In this document: piece by piece, positions 23,069 through 31,509 of the stretch
Numbering within the stretch: the stretch's first letter is position 1
Layout: every line of letters begins with the position of its first letter
Source of the DNA: Gaiellasilicea sp046594445
Lineage (GTDB): Bacteria; Actinomycetota; Thermoleophilia; Gaiellales; Gaiellaceae
DNA: 64,000 nucleotides
Direction of reading: 5' to 3'
Assembly: GCA_046594445.1 (NCBI GenBank)
Contig: JBKJSM010000122.1
Span: 1 to 64,000 of the forward strand
The notes under the pieces: model-generated
Database searches by the model: none
Seen by the model: only the letters and a program-made list of their open reading frames with translations
What the model was told of the DNA's origin: nothing
Position numbers and translations under genes: made by a program

Positions 23069-26001
23069 GCGCGCCTGATCCGGCACATGCGCCAGAGGTC
23101 GCACCAGGCTGGACAGCCGTCCGTCCCCTTCGGATCGTGCTTGACGTCGCCCTCTCGAATCCGCTGTGCGAGCCCGCGCGCCAGGTCGCGCGCGCCCTCG
23201 ACCTGCGCCCAGAACGCCTCCTCCTCGAGGTAGTCGTTCTTGACGAAGCCCGGCAGCATGTCCTCCTTCGCGTCCTCGCGCAGCAGTCCGCGGGCACGCC
23301 GCTCGCCGGCGAGCGGCCGGTAGAGCCCGCCCAGCGGCTCGATCCCGACGAGATCGCGCAGAACGAGCATGTAGAGCGGGATCTGCAGGCGCAGCTCTTT
23401 CTCGATCTCGGCCGCCGAGTGGCCGGTGCGGCCGGACTTGTAGTCCTGGACGATCCCGCGCGCGCTGCCGGGGTCGACGTCGATCCGGTCGATCTTCCCC
23501 GAGAGGGTGACGCCGTCGCCGAGGTCGAGGCCCCGCTGGAGCTCGGGCGCCGACCGCTCCGAGCCGAACCCGACTTCGAACTTGCGCGGCACGAGCGGGA
23601 GCGGCGAGCGCGCCTCGTCGCGCACGAGCTGCTCGAGGTCGCGACGGAGGCTTTGCTCGAGCTCTCGGCGCTCGAGCTCGGTCATCTCCATCTTGACTCC
23701 GGCGAGCGCGCCCTTGAGGCACTCGCCGAGGAACGTGAGCGTGTCGTCGAGGCGGCTCTCGTCCACGCGGTCGCTGCCGATCGCCCGCGGCAGCCCGGCG
23801 TAGAAGCGATGCAGGGTCGTGTGGGCGACGGAGCCGCGCAACATCGCGTCGACCTTCCGGTCGATCCGGCGCGGCGAGATCAACCGCTCGAAGAACCAGA
23901 CCGACGAGCAGTCGGCGAAGCGCTCCAGCTCGGTGACGTTGAAGGGCGTCTTGGTCGAGAGCTCGGCGAGCACGCGCGGGTGCGTGAGCCTCGTCTCGCG
24001 TGTGAACGCGCTCCGCGCCCGGTCGAGCTGGCGTTCCCACCCGTTCGCGGCCGCGAGCGCCTCCGCATCCGCGGGCTCACCGACGCTGAGGAGGGCGAGC
24101 GAGCGTAGCCGCTCCCGTTCGGTCGGGGCAACTTCGAGCTCCCACGTGAGCTGGGAGAGCGGCCGGCGACGCGTCCAGCGGCGCACGTCGTCCGGCTCGT
24201 AGAGCGCGACCACCTCGTCCCAGAACGGGCTCGGCTCTCGGGGGCTGCCCTCGTCGGAGGCGGCCTCGCGGACCAGGTTCAGCCGGCGCGACGCCCGTGT
24301 GCATGCGGTGTAGAAGAGGTAGCGCTCGCGCTCGACGGGATCGGGGCGAACGAGGCGCGAGCGCGTCTGCCGGTCGAGCTCGCCGCGTGCGTCGTCGTCG
24401 AGAAACGGCGACGCGGTGCCGCGCCGAGGCAATGTCCCTTCCTCCAGGCCAAGCAGGAAGACCGTGTCGAAGCTCCGCGTCCGTGCCCGGGCCAGATCGA
24501 GAACGGCGACGCGTCCGCTCTCCGCGGCAGACCCGATCCGCACCTCGACGTGCTCGAGCGCGGCCAGCACCTCGTCGGCGGAGAGGTCACCCCCGAGCGC
24601 GCGCCAACCGTCCAGCTCGTCGAGGACGCGGACGAGCGCCTCGTAGGCGCGCAGGTCGCCCCGGCTCGCCTCGCCGACGGGCGGCGACTCGAGCCCGTGG
24701 GCGCCCCTCAGCATCGTGGCGGCGGCAGCGCGAACCGCTTCGACGGGTCCCGCAGCGGTTCGGAGCGACTCGAGAGGGGGCAACGGCTGCCCGTCCCGGA
24801 GCTTGATCGTCTCCTCCTCGACGGTCTCGTTGGCGGAGATCCCGCGGCCGCGCAGCCGTCCCTCGAGAAAGTCCACGTTCGAGCGGGCGAAGCCCGAGAA
24901 CGGCGAGCGCAGGTAGGCGTACAGGTCGCGGCGGCCTCCCTGCTGCCACTCGAACCGAAGCAGCGCCAAAAGCGCCTGGCCGAACGGCGTCAGGCCGAGC
25001 CGGACGCGGCCTTCGACCGCGAACGGGATTCCGAGCGTGCCCAGCACGGTCTCGAGTGGGGCGCGCCAGCGCTCGACCGACGGGACGACGAGGGCGATCT
25101 CCTCGAGCGGCGTGCCCGCAGCGGCAGCCTCGCGGATCTCCTCTGCGACGAGCTCCAGCGCGCCGCGCGCCCCGGCCGCCTCGAAGAAGCGAATCGCGCC
25201 ATCGAGCAGCGGCCCTGCCGGCGGGTCGTCCGCGAACAGCTGGCGTTCGAGGTGCGCGAGCGCAGCGGGTCCGAACTCTCCGGCCCGCGCGGGCAGCTCG
25301 TCGATCTTGCCGCTCGCGAGCTCTGCAAGATCCTCCTGTGTGCGGCGCAACGATGCGAAGGCCGCGCGAGCAGGCTCGTAGGGCAGCGAGACGGTCACGT
25401 CGGCGCGGCCGGAGAGCGCCTCGAGCAGCCCCCACTCCGCGCCGGTGAGGTCTTCGAAGCCGTAGGCGAACACCGGCCGGCCGTCCCAGGCGTCGAGCTC
25501 GGAACCGAGCCGCTCGACCGCGCGCCGGCGAAGCAGGTCGCGATCCCACAGGCCCAGTCGGTCGAGCTCCTCCCGGTAGGAGGCATAGAGGCGGGCGAGG
25601 TCTCCGTCCAGCTGCTCTGGGTCGAGCAGGCCCGACTCGAGCTCGCCGAGCGCTGCCAGCAGTGCGTCGGCAAAGCCGGCGAAGCGGGCGGAGCGGCCGA
25701 GCCCGTCGAGCGGGGTCGCCGCCAGGACTCGCCGCGCGATCAGCGCGCGCTGCGCGTCGCTCGTCACCGGCCGCGTGTCCGCTGCACTGACTGCAAGCTC
25801 GCGAAAGACGTCGTCGAACGTGCCGATCGAACCGGCGAAGAGGGCGCCGGTGCGCTGCAGAAGCTCGCGCTGGATCGGCTCGACATCCGCCCTGCTCGGC
25901 ACGATTAGAACCGGATCGAGCTCGATCGCCTCGAGATATCCCGCCAGCAGGCGAGCGATCTTGCCGGCCTTCGCCGGCCCCACGACGAGGGCGAGTCCCA
26001 T
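23065..26001 (-). CDS. addB: AddB-like inactivated helicase/PD-(D/E)XK nuclease
   Basis: Partner of AddA, 978 residues. It keeps a P-loop-like VVGPAKAGKIARLLAGYLEA at the very N-terminus, while helicase motifs in the middle are weak, which is normal for AddB scaffolds. Residues 520-600 show FLLGLEEGTLPRRGTASPFL and RYLFYTACTRASRRL. The C-terminal nuclease domain carries GKIDRIDVDPGSARGIVQDY followed by KSG, and ends with a Cys cluster (CPAWCDLWRMC) consistent with the AddB iron-sulfur staple together with an upstream Cys (FADCSS). AddB and AddA overlap by 4 bases, so they are made in equal amounts. No Chi-like motif was evaluated. Confidence 0.88.
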   Translation of the reverse strand: MGLALVVGPAKAGKIARLLAGYLEAIELDPVLIVPSRADVEPIQRELLQRTGALFAGSIGTFDDVFRELAVSAADTRPVTSDAQRALIARRVLAATPLDGLGRSARFAGFADALLAALGELESGLLDPEQLDGDLARLYASYREELDRLGLWDRDLLRRRAVERLGSELDAWDGRPVFAYGFEDLTGAEWGLLEALSGRADVTVSLPYEPARAAFASLRRTQEDLAELASGKIDELPARAGEFGPAALAHLERQLFADDPPAGPLLDGAIRFFEAAGARGALELVAEEIREAAAAGTPLEEIALVVPSVERWRAPLETVLGTLGIPFAVEGRVRLGLTPFGQALLALLRFEWQQGGRRDLYAYLRSPFSGFARSNVDFLEGRLRGRGISANETVEEETIKLRDGQPLPPLESLRTAAGPVEAVRAAAATMLRGAHGLESPPVGEASRGDLRAYEALVRVLDELDGWRALGGDLSADEVLAALEHVEVRIGSAAESGRVAVLDLARARTRSFDTVFLLGLEEGTLPRRGTASPFLDDDARGELDRQTRSRLVRPDPVERERYLFYTACTRASRRLNLVREAASDEGSPREPSPFWDEVVALYEPDDVRRWTRRRPLSQLTWELEVAPTERERLRSLALLSVGEPADAEALAAANGWERQLDRARSAFTRETRLTHPRVLAELSTKTPFNVTELERFADCSSVWFFERLISPRRIDRKVDAMLRGSVAHTTLHRFYAGLPRAIGSDRVDESRLDDTLTFLGECLKGALAGVKMEMTELERRELEQSLRRDLEQLVRDEARSPLPLVPRKFEVGFGSERSAPELQRGLDLGDGVTLSGKIDRIDVDPGSARGIVQDYKSGRTGHSAAEIEKELRLQIPLYMLVLRDLVGIEPLGGLYRPLAGERRARGLLREDAKEDMLPGFVKNDYLEEEAFWAQVEGARDLARGLAQRIREGDVKHDPKGTDGCPAWCDLWRMCRIRRA

Positions 26002-26078
26002 CTCCCCATCGTAGTCCCGGCCTCCGCCTGACCTAGCGAGGCGGAGACCGGGAAATCAGGAAAGAGCGACCGATTGTG

Positions 26079-26273
26079 TTACTGGGCGGACTTCGGGCGC
26101 CGGCCGCGACGAGCGACCTGGCGACCGCCGAGCTTCTCCGCCTCGGCGTCGGTCAGATCGAGCTCGCGAACGCCCTTGCGCGCGTCGCGGAACGTGATCC
26201 GAACCGTCGCGCCCTTTCCTTCCGCGATCTCGGAACCCGAGATATCGGATACGAGCACAGTCTTGCGAGCCAC
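26079..26273 (-). CDS. Small Lsr2-like nucleoid protein
   Basis: 64-residue basic protein: KTVLVSDISGSEIAEGKGAT and VRITFRDARKGVRELDLTDA resemble the N-terminal dimerisation fold of Lsr2, and ARRGRRPKSAQ is an AT-hook-like Arg-Gly-Arg-Arg tail. The long helical DNA-binding domain of full Lsr2 is missing. GTG 26273 has GAGGA at the right distance, so I use it rather than the longer frame. It lies between AddB and topoisomerase IB, both DNA-structure proteins on the same strand. Chromatin or DNA-bridging role is inferred. Confidence 0.72.
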   Translation of the reverse strand: MARKTVLVSDISGSEIAEGKGATVRITFRDARKGVRELDLTDAEAEKLGGRQVARRGRRPKSAQ

Positions 26274-26334
26274 AGTTGTTCCTCCTTGTAGATCCGAATG
26301 GGGCCGCGTAACCGTAGCGGAACGCGGCACGCAA

Positions 26335-27366
26335 TCAGGCGGCTTTGCGCGATCGTCTGATTCGCCACGAGCGCAGCAGACTGACGAGTGCCCGCTCTTC
26401 ATGATCGAGACCGATATCGCGCGCCGTCATTACGCGTAAATGCCGCGGTCGGAAATCTTCGATCGTTCTACCGTCGAGATACTGCTCCACCACACCCGGG
26501 CTGACGTACGAGGAGCGCGCTACTGCCGGCGTGTTTCCCAGTCGCTCTCCAACGGTGCGCATGACCTTCGCGACGACCCGCTTTGCCTCGGTGTCGGTCT
26601 CGGCTACGCCGATCTCTCCTAGAGCAATCGCAGCCGTGAGCGTCCCGCCCCACGTACGGAAGTCCTTCGCCGTGAAATCCTCTCCGAGGTGCTCGCGGAT
26701 GTAGTCGTTCAGGACTGCGCCGGTCAGCATGGCGCTGTCGCCGTTCCGGCCGTAGCGGAAGAGCCGCGCCGAACCGGGCTGGTCGAGCAGAGCTTTGACC
26801 GCCTCCGCGAGCTCGGTATCGACGACCGTCGTGCGCACCTGGACGCGGTGCTTTCCGCGGAACCGAAACTCCACCCTCGTTCCCCGAATGGCAACGTGCC
26901 GCCGCGTGAGCGTCGTGACCCCATGCGTGCGCGACGACCTGGCGTAGCGGTCAGAGCCGACCCGGAACCACGCCATGTTGATCAACCGCACCGCGATCGC
27001 ACAAACGCGCTCGCGGTCGTAGGGATCTTCATGGGTCATGTGCTCGCCCATCGCCTGCCGCAGGTCGGGCAGCGCTTCGGCGAAGCGAACCAGCTTGTCG
27101 AACTTGGCCTGCTCCTGGCGGGCACGAAAGTCCGGGTGGTAGAGGTACTGTCGCCGGCCGGCCTTGTCGAGCCCGGTCGCCTGCAGCTTCGAGCCCGCGC
27201 GCGGTGAGATCCAGACCTCCTTCCAGGCAGGGGGAATCACGAGCGAGTCGATTCGCTCGATCTTCGCGGGGTCGTCGATCCGGTGTCCGCGCGCGTCCCA
27301 GTAGCGGAAGCACCCCCTCGACGCTCCGCCACCCCTCGTGCGCCGCCAGCCACCCGTGCGTGCCAT
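26335..27366 (-). CDS. DNA topoisomerase IB (poxvirus-like)
   Basis: Relaxes supercoils through a 3'-phosphotyrosine intermediate, 343 residues. N-terminal domain GCFRYWDARGHRIDDPAKIE and IPPAWKEVWISPR is the bacterial TopIB signature. The catalytic core has GKHRVQVRTTVVD, DFRTWGGTLTAA (R237) and nucleophile Y287 in ARSSYVSPGVVEQYLDG. The C-terminus is Arg-rich. Bacterial TopIB enzymes are accessory to gyrase and Topo I. Divergent from the dehydrogenase at 27409 with only 42 bp between the starts. Confidence 0.93.
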   Translation of the reverse strand: MARTGGWRRTRGGGASRGCFRYWDARGHRIDDPAKIERIDSLVIPPAWKEVWISPRAGSKLQATGLDKAGRRQYLYHPDFRARQEQAKFDKLVRFAEALPDLRQAMGEHMTHEDPYDRERVCAIAVRLINMAWFRVGSDRYARSSRTHGVTTLTRRHVAIRGTRVEFRFRGKHRVQVRTTVVDTELAEAVKALLDQPGSARLFRYGRNGDSAMLTGAVLNDYIREHLGEDFTAKDFRTWGGTLTAAIALGEIGVAETDTEAKRVVAKVMRTVGERLGNTPAVARSSYVSPGVVEQYLDGRTIEDFRPRHLRVMTARDIGLDHEERALVSLLRSWRIRRSRKAA

Positions 27367-27393
27367 CCGTCCGGTCTACCCAAATCCCCGCAG

Positions 27394-27399
27394 TAGAAT
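27394..27399 (+). promoter_or_regulatory. -10 box TAGAAT of the dehydrogenase gene
   Basis: TAGAAT is 9 nt before ATG 27409, close to the TATAAT consensus; the leader would be about 2-3 nt. Confidence 0.5.
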
Positions 27400-27408
27400 C
27401 CGCCGCCG

Positions 27409-28479
27409 ATGGACGAGCGAACAATCGTCGTGCTGGAGGGGGACGAAACCGGGCAGGAATTGCTCGAGGAGGGCTTGCGCACGCTCGCGCCGGACGTAAT
27501 CGGGTTCGAGCTGGCGCTCCCGCGCTTCGATCTGTCGCTCGCGAACCGCCGCGCCACGAAGAACGCAGTCGTGAACGACGCTGCACGCGCGATTCGGGAA
27601 CACGGGCTCGGGCTCAAGGCGGCGACGATCACGCCGGAAGAGCGCGACGACGTCGGCTCGCCGAACCGGATTCTCCGCGAGGAGATCGGCGGCAAGGTGA
27701 TCGTCCGCACCGGCCGCCGCATCCCGGGCGTGATCCCGCTCGGCGGTGTGCACGCGCCGATCTCGGTCGTCCGGATGGCGGTCGGGGACGCCTACGGCGC
27801 GAAGGAGTGGCGCGAGGGCGAGGGCGAGGACGAGGTGGCGTTTCGAACCGAGCGGATCGAGCGCCGCATCTGCCGCGCGGTTTCGGAGTTCGCGTTCCGC
27901 CAGGCGGAGCAGATGGGCGCCAAGGTCTTCGGCGGGCCGAAGTACACGGTCAGCCCGACGTACGAGGGGATGCTGAAGGAGGAGATGGACGCGGCGGCGG
28001 AGCGGCATCCCGACGTCCGGTACGAGCCCCAGTTGATCGACGCGACCTTCGCGCTCCTGCTGGCGCAAACGGGCGCGCCGCTCGTCATCCCGGCGCTCAA
28101 CCGCGACGGGGACATCCTCTCCGACCTCGTCCTGCCGCTTTTCGGCTCGATCGCGGGTTCCGAGTCGCTCCTCGTCGCGTTCGACGATGACTACGTTCCG
28201 GACGCGCTGATGGCGGAGGCCGCGCACGGGACGGCGCCCGCGCTCTTCGGCAAGGACGTCGCGAACCCGATGGCGATGATCCTCGCCGGGGCTGCGTTGC
28301 TCTCGCACGCCGACGAGAAGGGACAGACCGCGGGGCGCGCGATTCGCGAGGCGACGCTCGAAGCGGTCGCCGACGGCTGCCGCACCGCAGACCTCAGCGG
28401 CCACGCGGGCTCCCGCGAGTTCACCGACGAGGTGATCCGCCGGATCAAGCAGAAGCTCGAGGTCTGGTCCTCGCTCTAG
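27409..28479 (+). CDS. Isocitrate/isopropylmalate dehydrogenase family protein
   Basis: NAD(P)-dependent beta-decarboxylating dehydrogenase, 356 residues. Landmarks: VVLEGDETGQELLEEGL at the N-terminus, substrate loop SPNRILREEIGGKVIVRTGR followed by RIPGV, catalytic Lys in FGGPKYTVSPTYEG, and metal-binding Asp pair in ALNRDGDILSDLVLPLFGS, then AEAAHGTAPALFGKDVANPM. The substrate loop is closer to isocitrate than to isopropylmalate enzymes, and neither leu genes nor TCA genes lie nearby. I therefore leave the substrate open, with isocitrate favoured. A hairpin embraces the stop codon. Confidence 0.85.
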   Translation: MDERTIVVLEGDETGQELLEEGLRTLAPDVIGFELALPRFDLSLANRRATKNAVVNDAARAIREHGLGLKAATITPEERDDVGSPNRILREEIGGKVIVRTGRRIPGVIPLGGVHAPISVVRMAVGDAYGAKEWREGEGEDEVAFRTERIERRICRAVSEFAFRQAEQMGAKVFGGPKYTVSPTYEGMLKEEMDAAAERHPDVRYEPQLIDATFALLLAQTGAPLVIPALNRDGDILSDLVLPLFGSIAGSESLLVAFDDDYVPDALMAEAAHGTAPALFGKDVANPMAMILAGAALLSHADEKGQTAGRAIREATLEAVADGCRTADLSGHAGSREFTDEVIRRIKQKLEVWSSL

Positions 28480-28493
28480 GCGAGGACCAGACC
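28461..28493. terminator. Hairpin containing the dehydrogenase stop codon
   Basis: GGTCTGGTCCTCGC (the last codons) pairs perfectly over 14 bp with GCGAGGACCAGACC; the TAG is in the 5-nt loop. It separates two convergent genes and may serve both directions; no T-run. Confidence 0.55.
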
Positions 28494-28511
28494 CGGTCGC
28501 TTCGGTTCCTA

Positions 28512-29177
28512 CTAGCCGACGATGAAGCCGGTGCCCTTGACCGCGGCGAGAATCTTCGCCTTGGACTTGGGCGCGTCGAACGCCACCGGCGCCGGCGGCG
28601 CCTTGCGGATGTTCCGGATCCAGGCCGCGTGACGGGCCTCGACGGTCAGGATCGTGCCGGCCGCACCGAGGATCGACTTTGTCTTGATCAGGCCGACCTG
28701 GCCGAGGTAGGCGGAGACGCCTGTGTCCTCGAGCAGCTGCGCGGTCTTCTGGAACGTGGCCTGGTTCGTGTTGTTCGTGCCCTTGAAGTTGAACTTCGGC
28801 TTCTTGACGGCTGCGCTGCCGAGGGCCTTCTTCAGGAAGGCGACGTGGGTCGCCTCGTGCCTCGCGACGACGTCGACGAAGTTGCGCGTGTCGCCCTTGA
28901 AGATGCCCGCATTGGCGCGAGCACCCGCGTAGAACTCCGCCTCGAGGTACTCGAGCGTGAGCGCGAAGTTGAGAATCGCGACATCACTCGCCGGCGTCGC
29001 CGCCGAAGCGACGGACGGAAGCATGCCGAGGAGGCTGCCCCCGCCGACGACTGCGGCGCCGCCGAAAGCGGCCTTGCGGAGGAAGCTGGCGCGGTCGTCG
29101 CCGATGACAGCAGCTGCCGTCTCCTGCAACGCTCCATCGGTGTCGAGCTCGCCCCACGTGCGAATCGTGTCGGACAT
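28512..29177 (-). CDS. Secreted ferritin-like domain protein
   Basis: Exported four-helix protein, 221 residues. An N-terminal targeting region (RASFLRKAAFGGAAVVGGGS followed by LLGMLPSVASAAT) resembles a Tat signal but lacks the twin arginine. The mature part has ferritin-like helices with EYLEAEFYAGARA, VVARHEATHVAFLKKALG and ILTVEARHAAWIRNI, that is E..E-x2-Y and two E-x2-H motifs suited to a di-iron site. This matches a family common in soil actinobacteria with no established function. ATG 29177 has AAAGGA upstream. The 150-nt leader region contains an AT-rich patch at 29295-29318. Confidence 0.82.
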   Translation of the reverse strand: MSDTIRTWGELDTDGALQETAAAVIGDDRASFLRKAAFGGAAVVGGGSLLGMLPSVASAATPASDVAILNFALTLEYLEAEFYAGARANAGIFKGDTRNFVDVVARHEATHVAFLKKALGSAAVKKPKFNFKGTNNTNQATFQKTAQLLEDTGVSAYLGQVGLIKTKSILGAAGTILTVEARHAAWIRNIRKAPPAPVAFDAPKSKAKILAAVKGTGFIVG

Positions 29178-29294
29178 GACGTTCCTTTCTCTGGTCTTAT
29201 GGCCGGTCGAGTTGATTCGCAGGAGCGGCCAATCCGGTTCGAAACTCATATTTCCCGCGCGAAACGTCCCTGCACATCCGGTTCTTGCCAGAAA

Positions 29295-29318
29295 CAAAAA
29301 CTTATAAACTTTTTGGAC
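29295..29318. other. AT-rich island between HD-GYP and ferritin-like genes
   Basis: A run of A/T (acaaaaacttataaacttttt) stands out in very GC-rich surroundings. It is 10 nt after the HD-GYP stop and about 120 nt before the ferritin-like start, both minus strand, so it could be a terminator T-stretch, an UP element or an Lsr2-type binding site. Confidence 0.4.
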
Positions 29319-29327
29319 AGCGAGAGA

Positions 29328-29900
29328 TCAGCTGGCGAGGTGAATACGCGGCGCCGTGCCCCAGCCGTCCACGAACGAGCGGGCGAGCGTGGGGTCGAAC
29401 TGACTGCCCGCGCACCGCCTCAGCTCGCCGAGTGCTGCCTCGACGGTGAGCGCCGGACGGTAGGGACGAGCGGAGGTCATCGCGTCGAACGCATCGGCGA
29501 CGCCGAGGATCCGAGCCTCCAGCGGGATGCCCTCTCCCATCAGGCCGTGTGGGTAGCCGCTGCCGTCCCAGCGCTCGTGGTGGTGGAGTACGTACGGCAG
29601 CGCAGGGCGGAAGTCGTCAACGCCTTCGATCAAGCGGGCGCCCGCGACCGGGTGGGCCTGGATCTGCCGCAGCTCGGAGCTCGTGAGCGGTCCTTGCTTT
29701 CGAAGCACCTCGGCGTTGACGGCGATCTTGCCGACGTCGTGCAGCGAGCCGCCGAGCCGGAGCGCATCGATCCGTTCGCCGCGCCAGCCGAGCGAGCGCG
29801 CGAGGTCTTCGGCAAAGCCTGAAACCCGCTTGGAGTGCCCGCCGAGATAGGGATCCCTGGCCTCGAGCGCGGCCGAGAAGGTGGCGAGCAGCGATCCCAC
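29328..29900 (-). CDS. HD-GYP domain phosphodiesterase
   Basis: Probable cyclic di-GMP phosphodiesterase consisting of the catalytic domain only (190 residues). Metal and signature residues: GGHSKRVSGFAEDLARSLGW, SLHDVGKIAVNAEVL (HD), HPVAGARLI, VLHHHERWDGSGYPHGLMGE (HHExWDGSGYP, the GYP motif) and ILGVADAFDAMTSARPYRPA. All residues for a full HD-GYP enzyme are there. GTG 29900 is the best start; the open frame extends to 30068 but overlaps the divergent transhydrogenase gene. No sensor domain is fused, so input must come from a partner or expression level. Confidence 0.88.
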   Translation of the reverse strand: MGSLLATFSAALEARDPYLGGHSKRVSGFAEDLARSLGWRGERIDALRLGGSLHDVGKIAVNAEVLRKQGPLTSSELRQIQAHPVAGARLIEGVDDFRPALPYVLHHHERWDGSGYPHGLMGEGIPLEARILGVADAFDAMTSARPYRPALTVEAALGELRRCAGSQFDPTLARSFVDGWGTAPRIHLAS

Positions 29901-29958
29901 AATGCCCAGGCTTCCCGAGCGGCGCTCGGTTCCCTTCCTCGCCTTCCGTCCCGCTCCG

Positions 29959-29964
29959 TAGAGT
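29959..29964 (+). promoter_or_regulatory. -10 box TAGAGT of the pnt operon
   Basis: TAGAGT is 9 nt before GTG 29974, in the 73-bp gap between HD-GYP and the transhydrogenase operon. Confidence 0.45.
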
Positions 29965-29973
29965 CTGCGCTGC

Positions 29974-31068
29974 GTGAGAGTCGCCGTCCCGAAGGAGAAT
30001 GCCGCCGGCGAGCAGCGCGTCGCGCTCGTTCCGGACGCCGTCACGCGACTGGCGCCGTCCGGCTTCACCTTCGCCGTCGAGCGTGACGCCGGCCGGGCGG
30101 CCGGATTTCTGGACGCGGAGTACGCAGCCGCCGGCGCCGACGTCGTTTCACACGATCAGCTGCTGACCGGCGCGGAGGCAGTCGTCCGCGTCGGCCGCCC
30201 GTCGGCGGACGAGGTCGCGGCGCTGGCGCCGGAAATGCTCCTGATCGGCTTTCTCGCCCCTCTCACCGACCCCGGCGGGATCGAGCGGCTCGCCAGCCGT
30301 GGCGTCGTCGCGTTCGCGATGGAGTCGATCCCGCGCATCACGCGAGCGCAGTCGATGGACGCGCTCTCCTCGCAGAGCACCGTCGCCGGATACAAGGCGG
30401 CCGTGCTGGCGGCCGACCGGCTGCCGAAGCTCTTCCCATTGCTGATGACAGCCGCCGGAACGGTCGCTCCGGCCAAGGTGCTCGTCCTGGGAGCCGGCGT
30501 CGCTGGCCTACAGGCGATTGCGACCGCGCGACGGCTCGGCGCGGTCGTGTCGGGCTTCGACGTGCGTCCGGCCGTTCGCGAGCAGGTCGAGAGCCTCGGC
30601 GCGAGCTTCCTCGATCTCGGCGTGCAGGGAGCCGAGACGGCGGGTGGATACGCCGTCGAGCTGACGCCGGAGCAGCAGGCCCGCCAGCAATCCGCGCTCG
30701 AGGAGCGGATCGCCGACATGGACGTCGTGATCTCGACGGCGCTCATCCCCGGGCGGCCCGCGCCGGTCCTGATTCCCGCGTCGGCGGTCGCGCGAATGCG
30801 GCCCGGCTCCGTCATCGTCGACCTCGCCGCGGAGGCCGGAGGAAACTGCGAGCTAACGGAGCCGGGGGCGGAGGTCGAGCGCGAAGGAGTCCTCGTCGTC
30901 GGCCTCACCGACCTCGCCTCGAGGATGCCGCACCACGCCAGCCAGCTGTACGCGCGCAACGTCAGCGCGCTGCTCCTCCACCTCGCGCCGGGCGGCGAGC
31001 TGGCGCTCGACTTCGAGGACGAAATCACGGCCGGCGCGTGCGTGACGCGCAAGGAGGTCGCCGCATGA
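29974..31068 (+). CDS. pntAA: NAD(P) transhydrogenase alpha subunit, soluble part
   Basis: NAD(H)-binding domain I of proton-translocating transhydrogenase, 364 residues. RVAVPKENAAGEQRVALVPD is the family start; SSQSTVAGYKAAVLAADRLP and the Rossmann motif VLVLGAGVAGLQAIATARRL are intact, as is GFDVRPAVREQVESLGA. The conserved RQD-loop-like region and TALIPGRPAPVLI are visible. GTG 29974 overlaps nothing and follows a -10 box. The three-gene split (AA, AB, B) is the usual form in actinobacteria. Product couples NADPH formation to the proton gradient. Confidence 0.93.
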   Translation: MRVAVPKENAAGEQRVALVPDAVTRLAPSGFTFAVERDAGRAAGFLDAEYAAAGADVVSHDQLLTGAEAVVRVGRPSADEVAALAPEMLLIGFLAPLTDPGGIERLASRGVVAFAMESIPRITRAQSMDALSSQSTVAGYKAAVLAADRLPKLFPLLMTAAGTVAPAKVLVLGAGVAGLQAIATARRLGAVVSGFDVRPAVREQVESLGASFLDLGVQGAETAGGYAVELTPEQQARQQSALEERIADMDVVISTALIPGRPAPVLIPASAVARMRPGSVIVDLAAEAGGNCELTEPGAEVEREGVLVVGLTDLASRMPHHASQLYARNVSALLLHLAPGGELALDFEDEITAGACVTRKEVAA

Positions 31069-31409
31069 GCCACAGCTCGTTCCTCGTCGAGGTGACGATC
31101 CTCGTGCTGGCGATCTTCCTCGGCTTCGAGGTGATCTCGAAGGTGCCGACCCTGCTGCACACACCGCTGATGTCCGGCACGAACGCGATCCACGGCATCG
31201 TCATCGTCGGCGCGATCCTGGTCGCCGGGCGGCCGGGCGCCGACACGCTCACGCAGATCGTCGGCTTCTTCGCGGTCGTCCTCGGGACGGCGAACGTCGT
31301 CGGCGGCTTCGTGGTCACCGACCGGATGCTCGAGATGTTCAAGAGGAAGCCCGGTTCCGCGGGTTCCTCGGGCGACGCCGGTGGTGCGGGGCCGGAGGGG
31401 ACAGTGTGA
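31065..31409 (+). CDS. pntAB: NAD(P) transhydrogenase alpha subunit, membrane part
   Basis: Domain II helices of the transhydrogenase, 114 residues with three hydrophobic segments (LVEVTILVLAIFLGFEVISK, NAIHGIVIVGAILVAG, IVGFFAVVLGTANVVGGFVV). HTPLMSGTNAIHGIV carries the proton-channel His. The C-terminal 25 residues are a Gly/Ser/Pro tail outside the membrane. Starts at ATG 31065 overlapping the pntAA stop (ATGA). Confidence 0.92.
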   Translation: MSHSSFLVEVTILVLAIFLGFEVISKVPTLLHTPLMSGTNAIHGIVIVGAILVAGRPGADTLTQIVGFFAVVLGTANVVGGFVVTDRMLEMFKRKPGSAGSSGDAGGAGPEGTV

Positions 31410-31455
31410 GCAACACGACCCCGGAAGGCACCGTGCCGACGGCGTCGTCAGCGCG

Positions 31456-31478
31456 GCGGCGGAGCCCGGCTCCGCCGC
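31456..31478 (+). other. GC-rich hairpin between pntAB and pntB
   Basis: GCGGCGGAGCC pairs with GGCTCCGCCGC around a single C (effective loop of about 5 nt). It sits in the 100-nt gap inside the operon, 31 nt before the pntB start, and could attenuate or set the subunit ratio. Confidence 0.4.
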
Positions 31479-31509
31479 GCGGGAGCCGCCGCTCGGCGAG
31501 GGGCTCGCG

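Noticed and set aside
23069..24040. AddA extended to 24040
   Set aside because: The extension is an Arg-rich shadow of AddB; the true start overlaps the AddB stop.
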